Positions 44,189 to 57,689 are shown, numbered from the stretch's first letter. The stretch is DNA of 64,000 nucleotides from Lepisosteus oculatus (GCF_040954835.1 NC_090703.1:13387001-13451000), one strand, 5' to 3'. The notes: generated by a model not told the origin, from the sequence alone. Numbers and translations are program-made.

Positions 44189-47100
44189 CATCTATAAATA
44201 ACAGATGTAAGGTTATTTGTTTTGTTCAAGTGGATATATAACTGTAGCATGACACTGTTAAAATATATAAGATTTTTATGGATGGTTAAATACTTTATTT
44301 TGATCAAATCGCCCATCTTTGTTAAATGTATGTTTAAAAATGTGAGGGAGTCCCTTTAAGACGATGGGCCTTGGATAGGAGGGTCTTTAAAAGGGACTGG
44401 GAGCACTCAGTAAAGATAGAGTACTCCTGTGGGGAGGGGAGTTGGTGGCAACAAATCCAGTTTTGTTTGCAATTGAAGACTGCTGTTTGGGAGTTTCTTT
44501 ACTTTTGAGCCAAACCTGGTTGCTTGTCAGGTGACAGTAAGGAACAATTATTTCTTGATTTACCCGAATAATATTTGTCATTTACAAGGTAGTCCTCTGT
44601 ACCATTGCACTGTATATATTTTAGTTTGCACTGTTTCACTATTTGCTTCCTGCCATGGGAACAGTACATACACCTCACAATATCTGTTGCATTGTGTGTG
44701 TGTAGCAGATGTGTTCATTTCATTGTTCATATTATATTAATCTTCCCAAGAAATGTTTATGCCATACAGGATATATGTGATCAACATCAATTTGATCCCC
44801 AAGCTAAAAGTATTTAAGTTATTGTGCAGCTTTCATATTTAGGTTAGTAAAATGAAGACTTCAGATTTGTTTTAAATCTAATGTTTTTTGTTTCTTTCAG
44901 GCCTTTTGCTTTTTTGCTATTGGTTCATCCAGTGTTTCAATCTTGTTCTGTGTTAGTAAGCAGATGACAACATAAAAAGATATAAACTCTATTCTTAAGA
45001 CTGCAAAAATAACTTTAAAAGTTTGAAAGTGAATCCTAATAATTAATACAACTTCAAAACATGCAGCCTATTCAGTAAAACATTATAATTATAATTTGGT
45101 CTCCTTGCAAAATGTAGTTTTCAATCTGAAAGAAATGAATGTAGACTGACATCCTATTATAAACCTAGCTAAAGTCTATTTTTAGCAGGTAATGCCCCTT
45201 AACCACATACATCCCTCAGGCAGGAAGAATTAAAATACATGCCGGGAGAGTTCCCAACTTGAAATAATGAGTTGCGTGGTTTTGAATTTTCACAGTATTT
45301 CAACAATTTCCTGGAAGTTTTGTCTGTGAGAACTCCCCAAGCTAAGGAGACTTCCCATTTCAGGTCCCCAGGGAACAAGCTTCTCAAGAACTGTAGCACC
45401 CTTCTTTGTTTATGAAGTCAACAAGATGACCCTGACAGGGAAAATCTCAGAACCTTCCTCTTGTGGTGACTGTGTGGCATGCATAGTGGTGTTCAGATTA
45501 GAATGCATGACCAGATCCTTTACCTAAAGTATGTTCTCAGTGGCACATAAAGTATTAACACTTCAGAGGTTTTGTTTTTTTAGTATTTTCTCGTGATTAA
45601 TCCCTTAAATTCACCACACAGTAGATGGATCGTGTAAGCATCCTTGATTCAGTGCAACTATGCAATGAGAACCCAGTTCTGGGGAAATCTCAGAAATTAG
45701 AATCAACCCACTTCCTGACACTTCAGCCCTATGATCTTTATCATAACTTCCTAGTCTTAGACCTTTACTCACAACCACATTCTGTGAATTTTGATCATTT
45801 TCACGGACAACCACTGCATCAAATTAGCAATGCCAAGAACTGAAATATGTGATGACTACATCACAAAACACTATAAAAATTATTGCTTTGATTTATCATT
45901 ACTCTCAGAATGTCTCTGTAAAATGCATGCATTTGTCTGCACATAATTACTGTTTAGTATTTGGATAATGACTGCGTGCTGTGTTACGTAATATGCTTGG
46001 ATTTCTCAAGTGTTACAAAATAATGCACCATGCTTTGCATAAGCCTACCACAAATTGTAAAAGTGATTGACTATTGTCATTTTACTTTAATAGTTCAGAC
46101 ATTACAACTGACAATATAATCAGATGTAGTGTAATAGTAGGAGCAGCCTTGTTACACTTGTTTGTTAAAACTTGTTTGATATCTGGGCTGGCTTAAACAT
46201 ATTCCCAGCAAAAATAAGCACTTCAGTTGTGTTTACTCCTCAGGAGTAGTTACTGGAAAATCTTGTTCTTCATGATTTGATTTTCAGTCTTTTTGCTATT
46301 TAAAATTATTCAGAAAAACATTACTGTGAAAACTCAAAGGTTTAAAAGACCTCCACTACAATATTCAAATATTTATTTAGATAAATGTTTAATTTTACAT
46401 AGGATTTTGGTAAAATATACATGTTGGCACTGTAGATCCCTCCATTCACAAAGAGTACAGGTATACAGAACTTCTCAAACACCTGTAGAGATGCCATCAT
46501 CGACCTAGGCTGCTAACTACTGTGGAAAGGACCAAGGACTCAGTATCACAGGAAAAGGTTTTGCATTTGTAGAATGATTTTGAAAGCTGTTTCTTATTTC
46601 TCTTGCTCAAACAGGAACTGTGAGATGGCTGACCATGGTGGCTCTGTTCATGAAACAGTAAAATAATGAAGGAAAGTCTCTGGGACTCCTGCTGGTCAGA
46701 CCAACTTTCTCACTGTTCATTTCTCTCCTACAGAGAACATAGAAGGAAGTAACCAACCACAGGACGGAGATATCACAAATCATGTTAGATATTTGAGATA
46801 CTGTATTAAGAAAATTGCAGCAAGAGGTGCATTGATTCTTTTTTATGATCTGCACAAAACAAATCACTCAGAATTGTAGAACACAAAAGTCATTTTTTTC
46901 TTATTCTATGTTGGTCTTAATATGTGTTGCATAAAAGGCTCTTCAATCATTTTGCATGGGAATCCAACTAGCATTTGATATGCTGACTATTTACTTTTCA
47001 GTTATTTGCTAAGAGGGTGCAAACCTTTTTTTCGTGCTGGTATGGTAAAAAAAAAGTCAGGGAAATAAAGGACAGGAGCTTTAAAATGAGTAACACCTCA

Positions 47101-49981
47101 ATTGGATGCTTGTTAACTTCACTATGTAAAGAGACATCTGTAAGCTATTATAGGACCGTAGCCGAGTGTGAAAGTCTGGAAATACTGTGTAGCAATTTAC
47201 TTATTTAAAAAACATTTTGTGAGGAGAGTAGGAATTGACTGATTACCTCATATGTCTCAAGAAAATATTACACACTCTTAAATTTATTTTTACAAACCTT
47301 GAACAACATGTGATTACAGGAATTTTCTAATCAGTGCCATATGAACAAACATGTCTGTATAAACACTTTTAAAATTATAGTGGTAATTAAAATGAATTTT
47401 ATAGAAACAGAATTGCATCCAGGGCACTCTCTAGTAGCACAGTCAACCATTTATTGGCATTTAATCTCACAGACAATTATTCTATTAAGCCAGAATAGAC
47501 ATTGAAGATCCTTTTGCAAATTGCCAAGACTTGACATACAGTATCTGGAGGAAAAAGAACATAAAATTTTTAGTAGTCTACAAAAAACAGCAAGCTGGGC
47601 TTTTTAATAAGGAGACAAGAGGGTCAAGCAGCCAAATGTCTGGTAAATCTATCCAGTCAGTTGTGGAAGGAACTGACTTTTAAACGTTTTCCAAAAATGT
47701 TGGGAACTGAAAAACAGTTCTGCAGGTTCTCGAAGATGTCAGGGTAATAAGGGATTCAGAGGGAGTGGATGTGGATTTTATTCAGAGTGATATTTCTGTG
47801 ATTCTCAAAACAGAGGGACATATTCCTTCTGCACAGAGGGTCTATGGTTACTTGGGTTAATCTTGACTCATTTATATTTTATCTTAGATCCACAATCCAC
47901 TGGACACTTAAAGCACTTCATCTAAATGTACTGCTGTACTTCTCTTTTTTTTCCCATTAGAACTTTATTGTACGTACACAACAGTTTAATGTGACTTGAC
48001 TTATGGAGACAGCCTTTGTAGTTGTAGTTAACATTTAACTTCCACCCAGACTCAGTGGAATGAGACATATTGAGGCATTGGTTTTTAATACCTTTTAACA
48101 GCACACTGTTCTGTGTTTCACTGAGGGTAAAACCATACTGTATGTGTCCCACAGAAAACAGAAAAAATACAAAAACATCCAATGCATTGTTGCTCATTTC
48201 CATACCATTTCATATTACCATATCTCAACAAAATAGCCAAAATTAGGAAAAGCTAGCACTAGTTCTAGGAGTAGTATTTTTGCATGCTGAGTGACAGAAA
48301 ATGACTCTTTACTATTCACTGATTTTAAAATGAGCTGAGGCCAAAGAACCTTTTACCTGAATTCTGTTGTTAAAGGTTCAATCCACAGCAACAGCAAAAA
48401 CGCCTAGAAGAAACTTCTGTCAAGTAGCCAGTTGCACTGCTATTGTATTCTAATACACCTGCTTTAGTTATTGACCCACATACTAAACATCCTGTGGGAA
48501 TGGTTCCAGCTTAAGGACCTTCAGAGTTTTTCAAAAACAAAATATCTTTGCCAAAAAAAAAGGTTTCATATTACAGTGTTTCTTAAAATCTATTTCACTG
48601 GAATTCTTTATCTAATACAGTAATATTTGCATGAAGGTGCCAATATACAATATGTCTGTGCTATACTTAATAACACAATACTTCCATGCTGAAATGCACT
48701 GAATACCAATGCTAACTGATATTTTAACTGGGCTTCATAAATGAAAAAGTGACAGAAATGTTTTTTATAAGTCTGATGACCAAACAGTGGTATATTGTAA
48801 CACCAACAAGACCAAGCAAATGAGCTACTTTTCAACATTTCCAGCCAAGATGTTTTTTTTCCACAACAGGTGCGAGATTCAATCTGAAACCAGCTGTCAA
48901 TGTTCCAATCCAGAGCTGTAAAGAATATCATTTACTTTCCATTTTGTTCTCAAGAGCACTTTGGTATTCGGATTTCTAGAAAAGCAATTAGTTTCGGATC
49001 CCACCCCCTCCCATTAATGGCGGAAGACAACCATTTCACAGAGAGGACCATGTCTTCCCTGTGGTCACTTACAATTATATTGAGACAACATGCTCAATCA
49101 GATTGGAGGCTAACCGTTACTTCCTCAACTCTGAAGTCAGAGCTTGAGTCTAGGAGCCAGAGACATTAGCACAGTGCAGTTCGACATGGTTCTCATCATG
49201 ACATAAATCATGTGTCAGCTGTCAAACATCTTCACAACAGAATAGCATGATTATTCGTGTTTAATGTGAGAACTTAGCCATCTATATTTATTACTCTGTA
49301 TCTATGACGCAGGTTTTCACAGGTGGAGGCCATCTGTTTTAAATCACAGCCCATTCATGGAATCCTAGTATTGTCCCTCCCTAATTAGCATCAGCTTCCA
49401 GTGGAATCTCAACATAAGGAATCACTGGCTACAAGGATAATTTTATTTTTTGGAGTAGGAGCCATCTGCCATTTTCTTAATAAAACCTACTGTAACTTTC
49501 ACTGGAACAAAAAACAATGATCAGAATCTCAAATCCAATTTGTGTTATAATTGTGTATCCTTTTAATTGATTAAAAATGGAGAGAAAGGCAAATGGGAAT
49601 GCAGAATTTCATTCTGCATATGCTGCTTCGGATAGAAAGACAGATTCAAGTCAATAGAAACACACAGACTTTTGTCTCAGTCTCAAATGAAACAGAAGAC
49701 TTTTAAAAAGATTGATCAGTTATAACTTATTATATATAATGTCTCAACCATTCATTATGGTTCTTCATTTTGATAAGCCCAAATGGAACATTACAAAAAA
49801 GGGTGGTCTATTATATAAGAAGACTTACAAAGGAAATACACAGAAATAGTAAAAACATAAAGATACATTAAAAAGCATTACCATATATCTCAATAAGAGC
49901 AAGTCATTTTACTGAATATTAAGTTGCACTAAAAACAGACTGCTGGAGGCCCACTATGAAACGAACTAGTATAAAACTTTA

Positions 49982-50384
49982 TTAATATAAATATTTCTTC
50001 TCCTTCATGAGGAGTGATACACATGTCACCTCAACTTGCACATCTTCAGAGTCCTCATATACAGGAACCGATATGGCCATGGGCTTGTTACAACAGTGTA
50101 TGAAACATCCACATACGGTAATAAAGGCAGCCAAAGGGGAAGTAACGTCGCTAACTTCAGTATTTTCTCTTTGTGGTGCTGTGGGGTTTTTGGTCTGTTG
50201 TAATATTGATTTTGCTTTGACCGACTTGTGCAAGCGATTTTTACTTTTCTGGAACTGGGTAAGTACCATGGCACCAAATGAACTGTTAATCATCAGGGAG
50301 GAATCCTTCTTCGGTAGACTAGCACAGAGTGAGTAAAACAAAGCGTGCTGCAGAAGCAACTGTGGAAAATTGAAAGACCGCTGC
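49982..50384 (-). other. Unassigned open segment with exon-like borders
   Basis: On the - strand a frame of about 115 codons follows an acceptor-like TTCCACAGTTGCTTCTGCAG and ends in TAA, with AATAAA overlapping the stop. The protein has a basic first half (SKNRLHKSVKAKS) and an acidic end (VPVYEDSEDVQVEV). I do not recognise it. The + strand is also open over 330 bp with a donor-like GTAAGT at about 50259, so the strand is uncertain. A terminal exon, a retrocopy or chance all remain possible. Confidence 0.25.
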
Positions 50385-51059
50385 CAACACAGTGAGTTAC
50401 CCACATCCGGGATATCACTACCACTGGTGAGTCAGTCTGTCAATAAAATGACAGGGAAATATAAAACTGCACTGGAATTTTCTTTTACACAGACCATTAA
50501 CTGTCTTTTCTGTCTGTAATAACTTCGGGCACCAATAAACACAGAGGTATTTTACAGTAAATACTTAAAAAGTAAATATAGTAAAACCCCTGAATACTGC
50601 CTAATTGTCAGCTACAGTACTATAAAAAATATAAGGTGTATATATAAAGTAAACTCTGTGTGCACCTTGATGACGAGCCAACCAAAGACATTGTGAATTT
50701 TTTAAAAGCACAACTGTACTTACCCTTCTAAGTGATTCCTGCTCTTGCCTCAGTATTCTTTTATTTAATGCTCGCCCCTTTCAGTTTGCTATGCATATCA
50801 TCCAGCTTGAACCAGGGTCAAGTCACTAGTCATCTGTGATCAGGATTCCCCAAGCTGTGGTGCACTGTTTGCTCAGGTTTGACAATGTGTGTCCAGTAAA
50901 GAAAAATAAAACAGTTCATTGCGCTGGCGATGTTAGAGGCTGAAATAGTACAGAGTAAGTGTGCACACTCGCAATGCAGTCGCATGGTTCAGACAGCAGC
51001 GGTCCGAGCCTGAGTTACTGTACATGATGAGCCAGCTGTGACCAGGCTTCTATATGAGC

Positions 51060-51637
51060 CAGAAGCCATATCCTGCAACTCACAACTGGCAGCCCACTGA
51101 AGCTAAGCAGGGTTGAGCCTGGTCAGTACCTTGATGAAAAACTAAAGTTGCTGCTAGAAGAGGTGTTAGCGGGGCCAGCAAGGGGCGCTCACTCTGCTGT
51201 CTAGGTGGGTCCTAATGCCGAGGTATAGTGACGGGGACACTTTACTGTAAAAAGGCGCCCTCCATTGGATGACACATAAAACCAAGGTCCTGAATTTCTG
51301 TGGTCATTAAAAATCCCAGGGCATTTCTCAAAAAGAGTAGGGGTGTAATCCCACCGTCTTGGTCAAATTTCCCATTGGCCCTTACCAATCATGGCCTCCT
51401 AATAAACCCCATCTATGAATTGGCTTCATTACTCTGCTCTCCTCCCCAATGATAGCTGATGTGTGGCGAACGTTCTGGCTCACTATGGCTGCCGTCGCAT
51501 CATCCAGGTAGATGCTGCACATTGGTGGTGGTGGAGGGGAGTCTCCATTAACTGTAAAGCGCTTTGAGTGGAGTGTCCAGAAATATAAATAAGTGTATAG
51601 TATATAAGTGTAAGCAATTATGAATTATTATTATTAT
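51060..51637 (+). mobile_element. Full-length DeuSINE with 5S rRNA-like head
   Basis: The head GCCATATCCTGC... with AAGCTAAGCAGGGTTGAGCC and GTCAGTACCTTGATG mirrors the A box and C box of 5S rRNA. The conserved Deu-domain phrases follow: GGTCCTGAATTTCTGTGGTC, ATTAAAAATCCCAGGGCA, AAAAGAGTAGGGGTGTAATC, GGCCTCCTAATAAACCCC, GCTGCCGTCGCATCATCCAG. The tail GTAAAGCGCTTTGAGTGGAG plus (ATT)n is shared with 11226-11377. Transcription would use the internal Pol III promoter; mutations suggest it is inactive. Not a 5S rRNA gene. Confidence 0.8.
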
Positions 51638-52309
51638 AGGCTGGGTGGGCTTCACCTGTGTGCTTGGCAGGAATCTATGAGATTGTAATGCAGTCAGGAA
51701 GAAATGCACTGATCCTCCTGTGGTGCTGTCCTGGGCAGCCCTGCACCAAATAGTCAGTTCACATGCACACCTTCTCTTTCAGCTTTCCGCAGAATCCCAC
51801 GGAGAAGCCCAAACCCTACGTTTGGATTGCAGGCTGTCACACCTTCCACAGCAGTGCACTGCAGGTGGCCGCGGCCCAACATAGAGGGCATGAAGCACAA
51901 AACTGCTGATTCTACTCTGCCAAAAGTCTTCCCAATTATCGGCAAGAACACCTCAAACAAGACTGTGCCTGAGTTCCATAAGACTTTGAACTCTGTGCAG
52001 GCTAATTCCTTTCCATTCTCCGAGCTAGACTGCCTTCAGCTGAGTTTGTGATGAGGGTAAAGAAGTGTGGGATAGCACATGCTGCCAGTTTTTCCAATAG
52101 GAAATCTGAGGATGGTTCCCGATCATCAGTCTCAGGCCCTACATGGTGTGCCACTGTAGGAGTTGATTCACCAGGGGGTTCTCTGTAATTTTGCTGTTTG
52201 TAAAAAAACTTCCCAATGATATCTATTTCAAACATTATATTCACAACAAACAAGACGTTATGCATTCCATATGGTATTTAATACTCACAGTATATAGCAT
52301 TCACTAGGA
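51638..52309. other. Intergenic, no gene recognised
   Basis: Relatively GC-rich stretch (about 51750-52070) with small open frames on both strands. None resembles a known family or has clear splice borders. Confidence 0.45.
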
Positions 52310-52570
52310 ACAGCGGCACTCAAGAAGTAGTGTAAGTGTATTGAAACGATTATTTAGTGCTGTAGTCCAAATCTGGCTTAACTCACTTGGCTGAGGGCTA
52401 AAGTCTTGGCCATAGGACGAGGAGGCTGGGACCCACATACAGTGATGAGTGAGGGGCAGCTGCAAAGATGGAGATAGGGTGGAGACGGGATGCAAAAGAT
52501 GCATGTGAGAGATAGAAGGGGATCACAAATGGTGTTTATAATGTTTTAGGTGGGGAAATGACATCAGAGG
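52310..52570. repeat. Dispersed repeat, copy 1
   Basis: Shares with 57420-57540 the phrases GCTTAAC.CAC.TG..TGAGGG and GGCCATAGGA..AGG..TGGGACC, and with 58110-58260 GTTTATA.T.TTTT..G.TGGGGAAATGACAT. The copy at 57.4-58.3 kb is split by younger insertions. Family not named. Confidence 0.5.
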
Positions 52571-52572
52571 TG

Positions 52573-53313
52573 AAGCTCCGTGAAGTTGGTCCCTCTACAA
52601 ACAGCACAAACGATGAAATTCGTTAGTGCTGCATTTGTGCTGTTGAAAGTAGCATTTGTGCAGCTTTCGTTTCTGAGATATACCGCCTTGTTTTATCAGG
52701 GTCGTAATGTCACTCAGCCTCCCTACAATGTCTCAGGAGAACCGGACCAATCTCATTTGTTAGTGCTGCGTTTGTGCCGGTTTGTGTTGTTGAAAGTAGC
52801 GTTTGTGCTGTTTTTGTTTCTGAGATATAGCGCCCTGTTTTCTGGGTGATCACGTGACCATGCACGGCGACCTTGACCTCCAGTGACCCCATCTGCCGAG
52901 TTCAAGCGCTCTGTTATGGGTGCGAGGATAACAATTCTGCAGTTTTGTTTCTCTGTTTGATTGGGTGGGTTCGCGGCGGTGGATTTTGCATTTAATAGTG
53001 TCTTCTGTGCATTTGTGTGAGCAGGAAAATTAAATTTGTCACGAATATCATACCCTAATCAGAGGAGTTGTGGGTGTAGTTTTAAACACTAGCAAATAAT
53101 TGCAAATGCAGCACTAACTAATGGGACCTGTTTGGTTCCCCTACAACGTTGTGATGTCACGACCCCGAAAAAACAAGGCGCTATATTTTCGTGGAAACGA
53201 AAGCTGCACAAACACTACTTTCAATAGCAAAAACCGACACAAACGCAGCACTAACAAATGAGGGGGGTTTAATCATTTCTACTGTTTGTAGGGGGGCCAA
53301 CTTAACAGAGCTC
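52573..53313. mobile_element. Foldback element with terminal inverted repeats
   Basis: Outer arms AAGTTGGTCCCTCTACAAAC (52583) and GTTTGTAGGGGGGCCAACTT (ends 53303) pair, with weaker pairing about 10 bp beyond. Inside are direct units at about 52620-52715 and 52755-52860 (GTTAGTGCTGC.TTTGTGC, TTTGTTTCTGAGATATA.CGCC) and inverted units at about 53105-53160 and 53160-53265 (GGCGCTATATTTTCGTGGAA, CGCAGCACTAACAAATGAG). Non-coding; probably a non-autonomous DNA element. No clear target duplication. Confidence 0.6.
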
Positions 53314-55458
53314 AGGAGTGATTGCGAATTACTGACAGCTGAGTCTGATTGGACTTGGCTGTTGCTGCCACCCCCTGACTTTCGTTCTAAACTCTATTTA
53401 ACATGTTTAGCATGTGATCTCAGAATACAAGCTTGTGGAAATCCCGATCATTAATGCAGTTCTTTTTCTTCTCAACCCAGTTATTATCAAGGTTTTTCAA
53501 ACATTTATTTTTCCTCTCCCAGAGATAAAGAGATATGACCTGAAATGTTACGTGTTACATCATGTTTAATCCAAGAGTCATGCTGGTGCTTCATGGGGTT
53601 TGAAATTCTGAAAATTCTGAAAACATGTGTCATTGGCAATCAGTGCACATTTTGTGTTTGAACCTCCCTTTAGGTTGCTAAAACCTGCTGTTTTGTGGTT
53701 TTGTCCATTTCAGGCAAATTTACCTGTTAGGAGCGATTTGCTACTCTACATGTGGTCTGGCTGATCACTTGACTGATAAACCACCCAGAAGTACATCTAC
53801 AAACTTTTCTCATTTTAGCAGTGAACTTCTTCTCAGGACATTTTCATTGAACTGCAGTTGACCTGTGCAATCCTACAATGTCTTATGAAATCTGAAACAG
53901 AGCATGACATATTCCAGGAAGGAAATAAAAAAAAACACAAAAAGCACTGACTTCAGTTATTACAGTAGATATTACTACCCTTACAAAAATTACTGCATTA
54001 TAGTTTTATCTTGATTACCAGATTAAGCTAAAATTACCATTAACTCCAACAAACAATATAGCAATTTACAGTACTGTATGATTTTGAGCATCAATAAACT
54101 AAGCTCTCTAAATTGTAATAATACACCTCCATACACAGAACTATAAAGTTTAAATTTCTTTCTAAATTTCTCATTTTGTTAAATTAAAAGTTAAATTAAA
54201 GCACAACTGATATCTATCACCCCTTAGTTAGCAGAATCCTCCAGGCTGACTGTTCTAAAGTAGGGTTTACTCTGATATGCCTGTGCCCTTTAAATGAGTG
54301 CCATGAGTAATAGTACATTAGTTTTGTGACACACTAAGATGCCACAGAAGTTTTATTTCACTAAAGGACAGGAATGACCTATTTATGAAGTAAATGTTGC
54401 TCATGGGAAAAAAGAAAACATTTTACTGTTTGCTCACATCCACTCTGTGCTTTCCTGCACATTACTACTGCAAAATCTAATGCTATCTAATTGTCTTTAA
54501 ATCTTCCATCTGTAAACACTGATAGAAAATCAAAAAGACTTTGAATTCAGAAAACAAAATTCTTTATTTTCCCCACCCATGTTGTGGTCCCATTAAATAT
54601 ATCAGTTTGCTATTAGCTCGGAGTCTTCTGAGAAACATTTAGGAACAATTACAAGCAAAAAGAAGACCCAAGACAAGTGAATTACACACTGTTTTGTGTT
54701 CCAATTAAGATGATTCATTTCTGCTGTGTACTACTTCTCAATGTAGAGAGCTGTAAAGGTGTTAAAATTCAAGTTCCTGGATGATTGACAAGAAAGCAAA
54801 AAATGTCTCAACTTTCACACAGAAATTCTCATCATATCTTTTATAGCACTCCTTTAGGTGTTATGCCAGCAACACCCCCGGTATGTGTCAGGTTGATAAG
54901 ATCTTTCAGCAGAGGCAAGAATCATGTTCAGACACACACCAAGTATCCACGGCCACACAGTAAGGCTAATCTCTTAGTAACTACTTTTATTTTCATTTGC
55001 ATCAGCAAAAGTACATAGGTCGATTTGATAGGACTTTATCTGTACAATCAAGGAGCTATTGGTATTCAAGAGCAATTAATTTTTATCAATTTAATTTGAG
55101 ATGGAGCAGTGAAATGGAGTGAGAGATTCTTGTGGTTTGCAGGCGACTGAGGGCACGTGAGAGTGACTCAAGGGGGCAGTCAAGTGCTTCGAAGCCCCTT
55201 CCAAAAAAATACCATTCCAGCCAGACGGTTGATTTTGGAAATACTTTCTTATATTTTTGTTATCTCCCTCCTAAAGCTATTTATCAGTACCCGCATTTAG
55301 GTGAGGCTCAATCGTTCTTCTGGAACTTTAAAAAAGCAAGAGGGAATGAGCTGATAAAGAACCTGACCTTGACTTCAAGTGTTATAGCCTAGGTGAGATG
55401 TGGCTGGCCATCAGCTGATAGCAAAGAAGTTCAAATCCTATACAGGAAATGTAATACC
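53314..55458. other. Intergenic, no gene seen
   Basis: AT-rich, chance frames only. Confidence 0.5.
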
Positions 55459-56042
55459 TTAAAGGGGAATTGCAGTCCCAATTTCTCAGGACTGTGATCA
55501 AATTTCGGTAACAAAATAAATTGATTGACGGCATCGCAAAATTTTACAAATTCAGAATTAAGCACAAAATTATGAACTTTGTGAAAGTACCATATGGTCG
55601 ACATACCTGTAGTCACAGCATGGACAAATGTAAATACAAGTGAATAAGTATGGGTTATACAGTAGTGATTTCACCACAGAACTGTTCCAACGTGTTCTGC
55701 ATGCAGAGTTAAAAAGTAAGTAGTTCTCGTCTATAAAAGCATCTTAAAATCGAGAGCAATATTTCTATTGCATTAAAAGAGATGTATTCATAAGCCTGCT
55801 TGTTTACAATGTAATTCATCCTTTTCACATCACCAGAAGCCTTGTTGTCTTGTTGAATTGCAGACAATGGCAGCAATACGGTGCTGCACATACCTGGAAC
55901 TATCTATTTTGAGATGGAAATTGGAGGTTTTGCACATCACTGTGTGCATTTTACTTTTATTGTGGTTGGAACGCACTCATCAATGCCGATCCCTTCGAAA
56001 ACCGAAATGCAGTATAAAAACAGCATTGCAGTTCCCCTTTAA
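55459..56042. mobile_element. Kolobok-like non-autonomous DNA transposon (TTAA sites)
   Basis: A 576 bp element (55463-56038) flanked on both sides by TTAA. The ends are inverted: AGGGGAATTGCAGT at the left, TGCAGTTCCCCT at the right. TTAA target duplication with purine/G-rich AGGGG termini suits the Kolobok superfamily better than piggyBac (CCC ends). The interior has no transposase. Confidence 0.65.
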
Positions 56043-57419
56043 TGGTGAGAGGAAATTTTATTAGGTATGAATTTCCAGACAGATAGATTGCCAGAATTTG
56101 TGATTAAACTATCCTTTACTGCAGCACACATAATTTCACTCTGCTGCATTTTTTAAGACGGGCATTATATGTCATAATAACCCCTGAAGTACTATGTTAA
56201 TGTGTCTGTGTGATGGGATCCCTTCCTTCTTACAAAGAAAATGCGATTAATCCATGATTATCAGACTATTGCTGAAACAAAGCTGGATTCAGCAGAACAT
56301 TGCAGGCTTCAGCTTTCCTGTCTATTTATAACATATAAGGCAGTTTCAACTGTTCTTAAAAATTACCAGAAGTCTCAGATGCATATCAAATGAAAAAAAG
56401 ATGTAATGACGAACTTGAGCACAAAGACAGAAAAATAGTGACGTCTCTTGCAGATTGAGAAATCACTCACTCTACTTTAAATTATGAATACTCACAGATT
56501 AAAACAAAGTGAAAATCACTCACATGTTGGATGACAGATATGCAAAACCCATTTCCATCACAACATTATCACATTAAAGACACTTTCCTTATCCCTGAAC
56601 AGATAACTGTCTTCTCTTTCAGAAAACACTAGAGAACATTTATGTGATGGCAGTTGTACAACTGGAGATCTGAAATATAAACATAGGATACTTGCATGAT
56701 AAATACATTGGTTTCTCTAAACACCCAGCTATATAGTTTTTTCGTTGAAACTACCTGACTCTTCTTGTGTGTGGTTGCAGGGTTTGTAGATGTAAGACAC
56801 AAATATTTAGGTTTGTCTTCCAGTTTTTAAAACATCTAAAAACCCCAAGTACAAATGATCTTGGAAAACTATCTTCAGAGCTGTCTTCTAAATCCTTATA
56901 TTAATTGCCACTTTTCAGAATAGCAAACAGTCATATTTATAATTTGTAAAGTTTATGGTTTATTTATGTTTCTAAAAAGACTAAATTTTTTCAGAGAAAC
57001 AAAAATGCTGCATGGAAACATTTCAGTACTCAAGACACCAGACATCTGGTTTACATTTTTTATCAGTACATTAACATCTCCTGTATGTAAATGATTTGAA
57101 AAAATGATGAAATCATACATACCTTTCACAGAGCCAGTTCTAGTTAACACAAGCATTCTACCCAGTCTCCTCCCTGCTAGGAATACTTTCTCAGCAAAAA
57201 GTAACTCCAATGTTACAGTTGTATTAGCTGAAAGAGTAATGTGACTTCAGAGCACTTTCCCAAAATTTCAAAGCACTGAATATCAAAGTAAGATGTTAAC
57301 CTCCAATACACTAAGAACATAGAAATTTTGAAATGCTTTTTTCAGCTTTCCTGTTAAACATTTTTTCGTGGGGATAAACAATACCCAATAATTAAATAAA
57401 ATATTAAATTAAAACATTC
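56043..57419. other. Intergenic, no gene seen
   Basis: AT-rich, no classified repeat. Confidence 0.55.
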
Positions 57420-57540
57420 GTTGAGTGTTTAGTCAAAGTAAAGTTTGCTTAACCCACCTGATTGAGGGTCGACCTCCTGGTCATAGGAGTCTGGGACCCC
57501 CTGCAGAGGGAGGAGTGAACTATGGGTGGTTTTGATTTTT
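57420..57540. repeat. Dispersed repeat, copy 2 (left part)
   Basis: Matches 52370-52450 in the GCTTAACCCACCTGATTGAG and GTCATAGGAGTCTGGGACCC region. The matching right part appears at 58110-58260, after two younger insertions (57690-57962, 58020-58110). Confidence 0.45.
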
Positions 57541-57689
57541 AAATCTCACTTCAAAACTTACTTGTTTTTGATGGCCTTCAATTCATAATCTCTTTCTTTT
57601 AGTTTGAAATTTATGACATGTTTTTTTGGTTTATTGTATTTTTTGGTTTACAGTACTTATCATGAAACTTATGTGTAATTAAAGATAAG

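Larger units (their letters stand above)
43926..51059. other. Intergenic, no gene recognised
   Basis: 7.1 kb of mainly AT-rich sequence. Contains an inverted repeat at 44122-44188 and an unassigned open segment at 49982-50404, both listed separately. TTAAAGGGA (44164) and TCCCTTTAA (44351) could be ends of a small TTAA-type element, but the inverted match is too short to call. Confidence 0.5.

Noticed and set aside
51060-51140. Possible 5S rRNA gene
   Set aside because: Only the internal promoter region resembles 5S, and it continues into a Deu domain and LINE-like tail; it is a SINE.
51827-52051. Short frame in a GC-richer patch
   Set aside because: No domain, no conserved motif, frames open on both strands; treated as chance.
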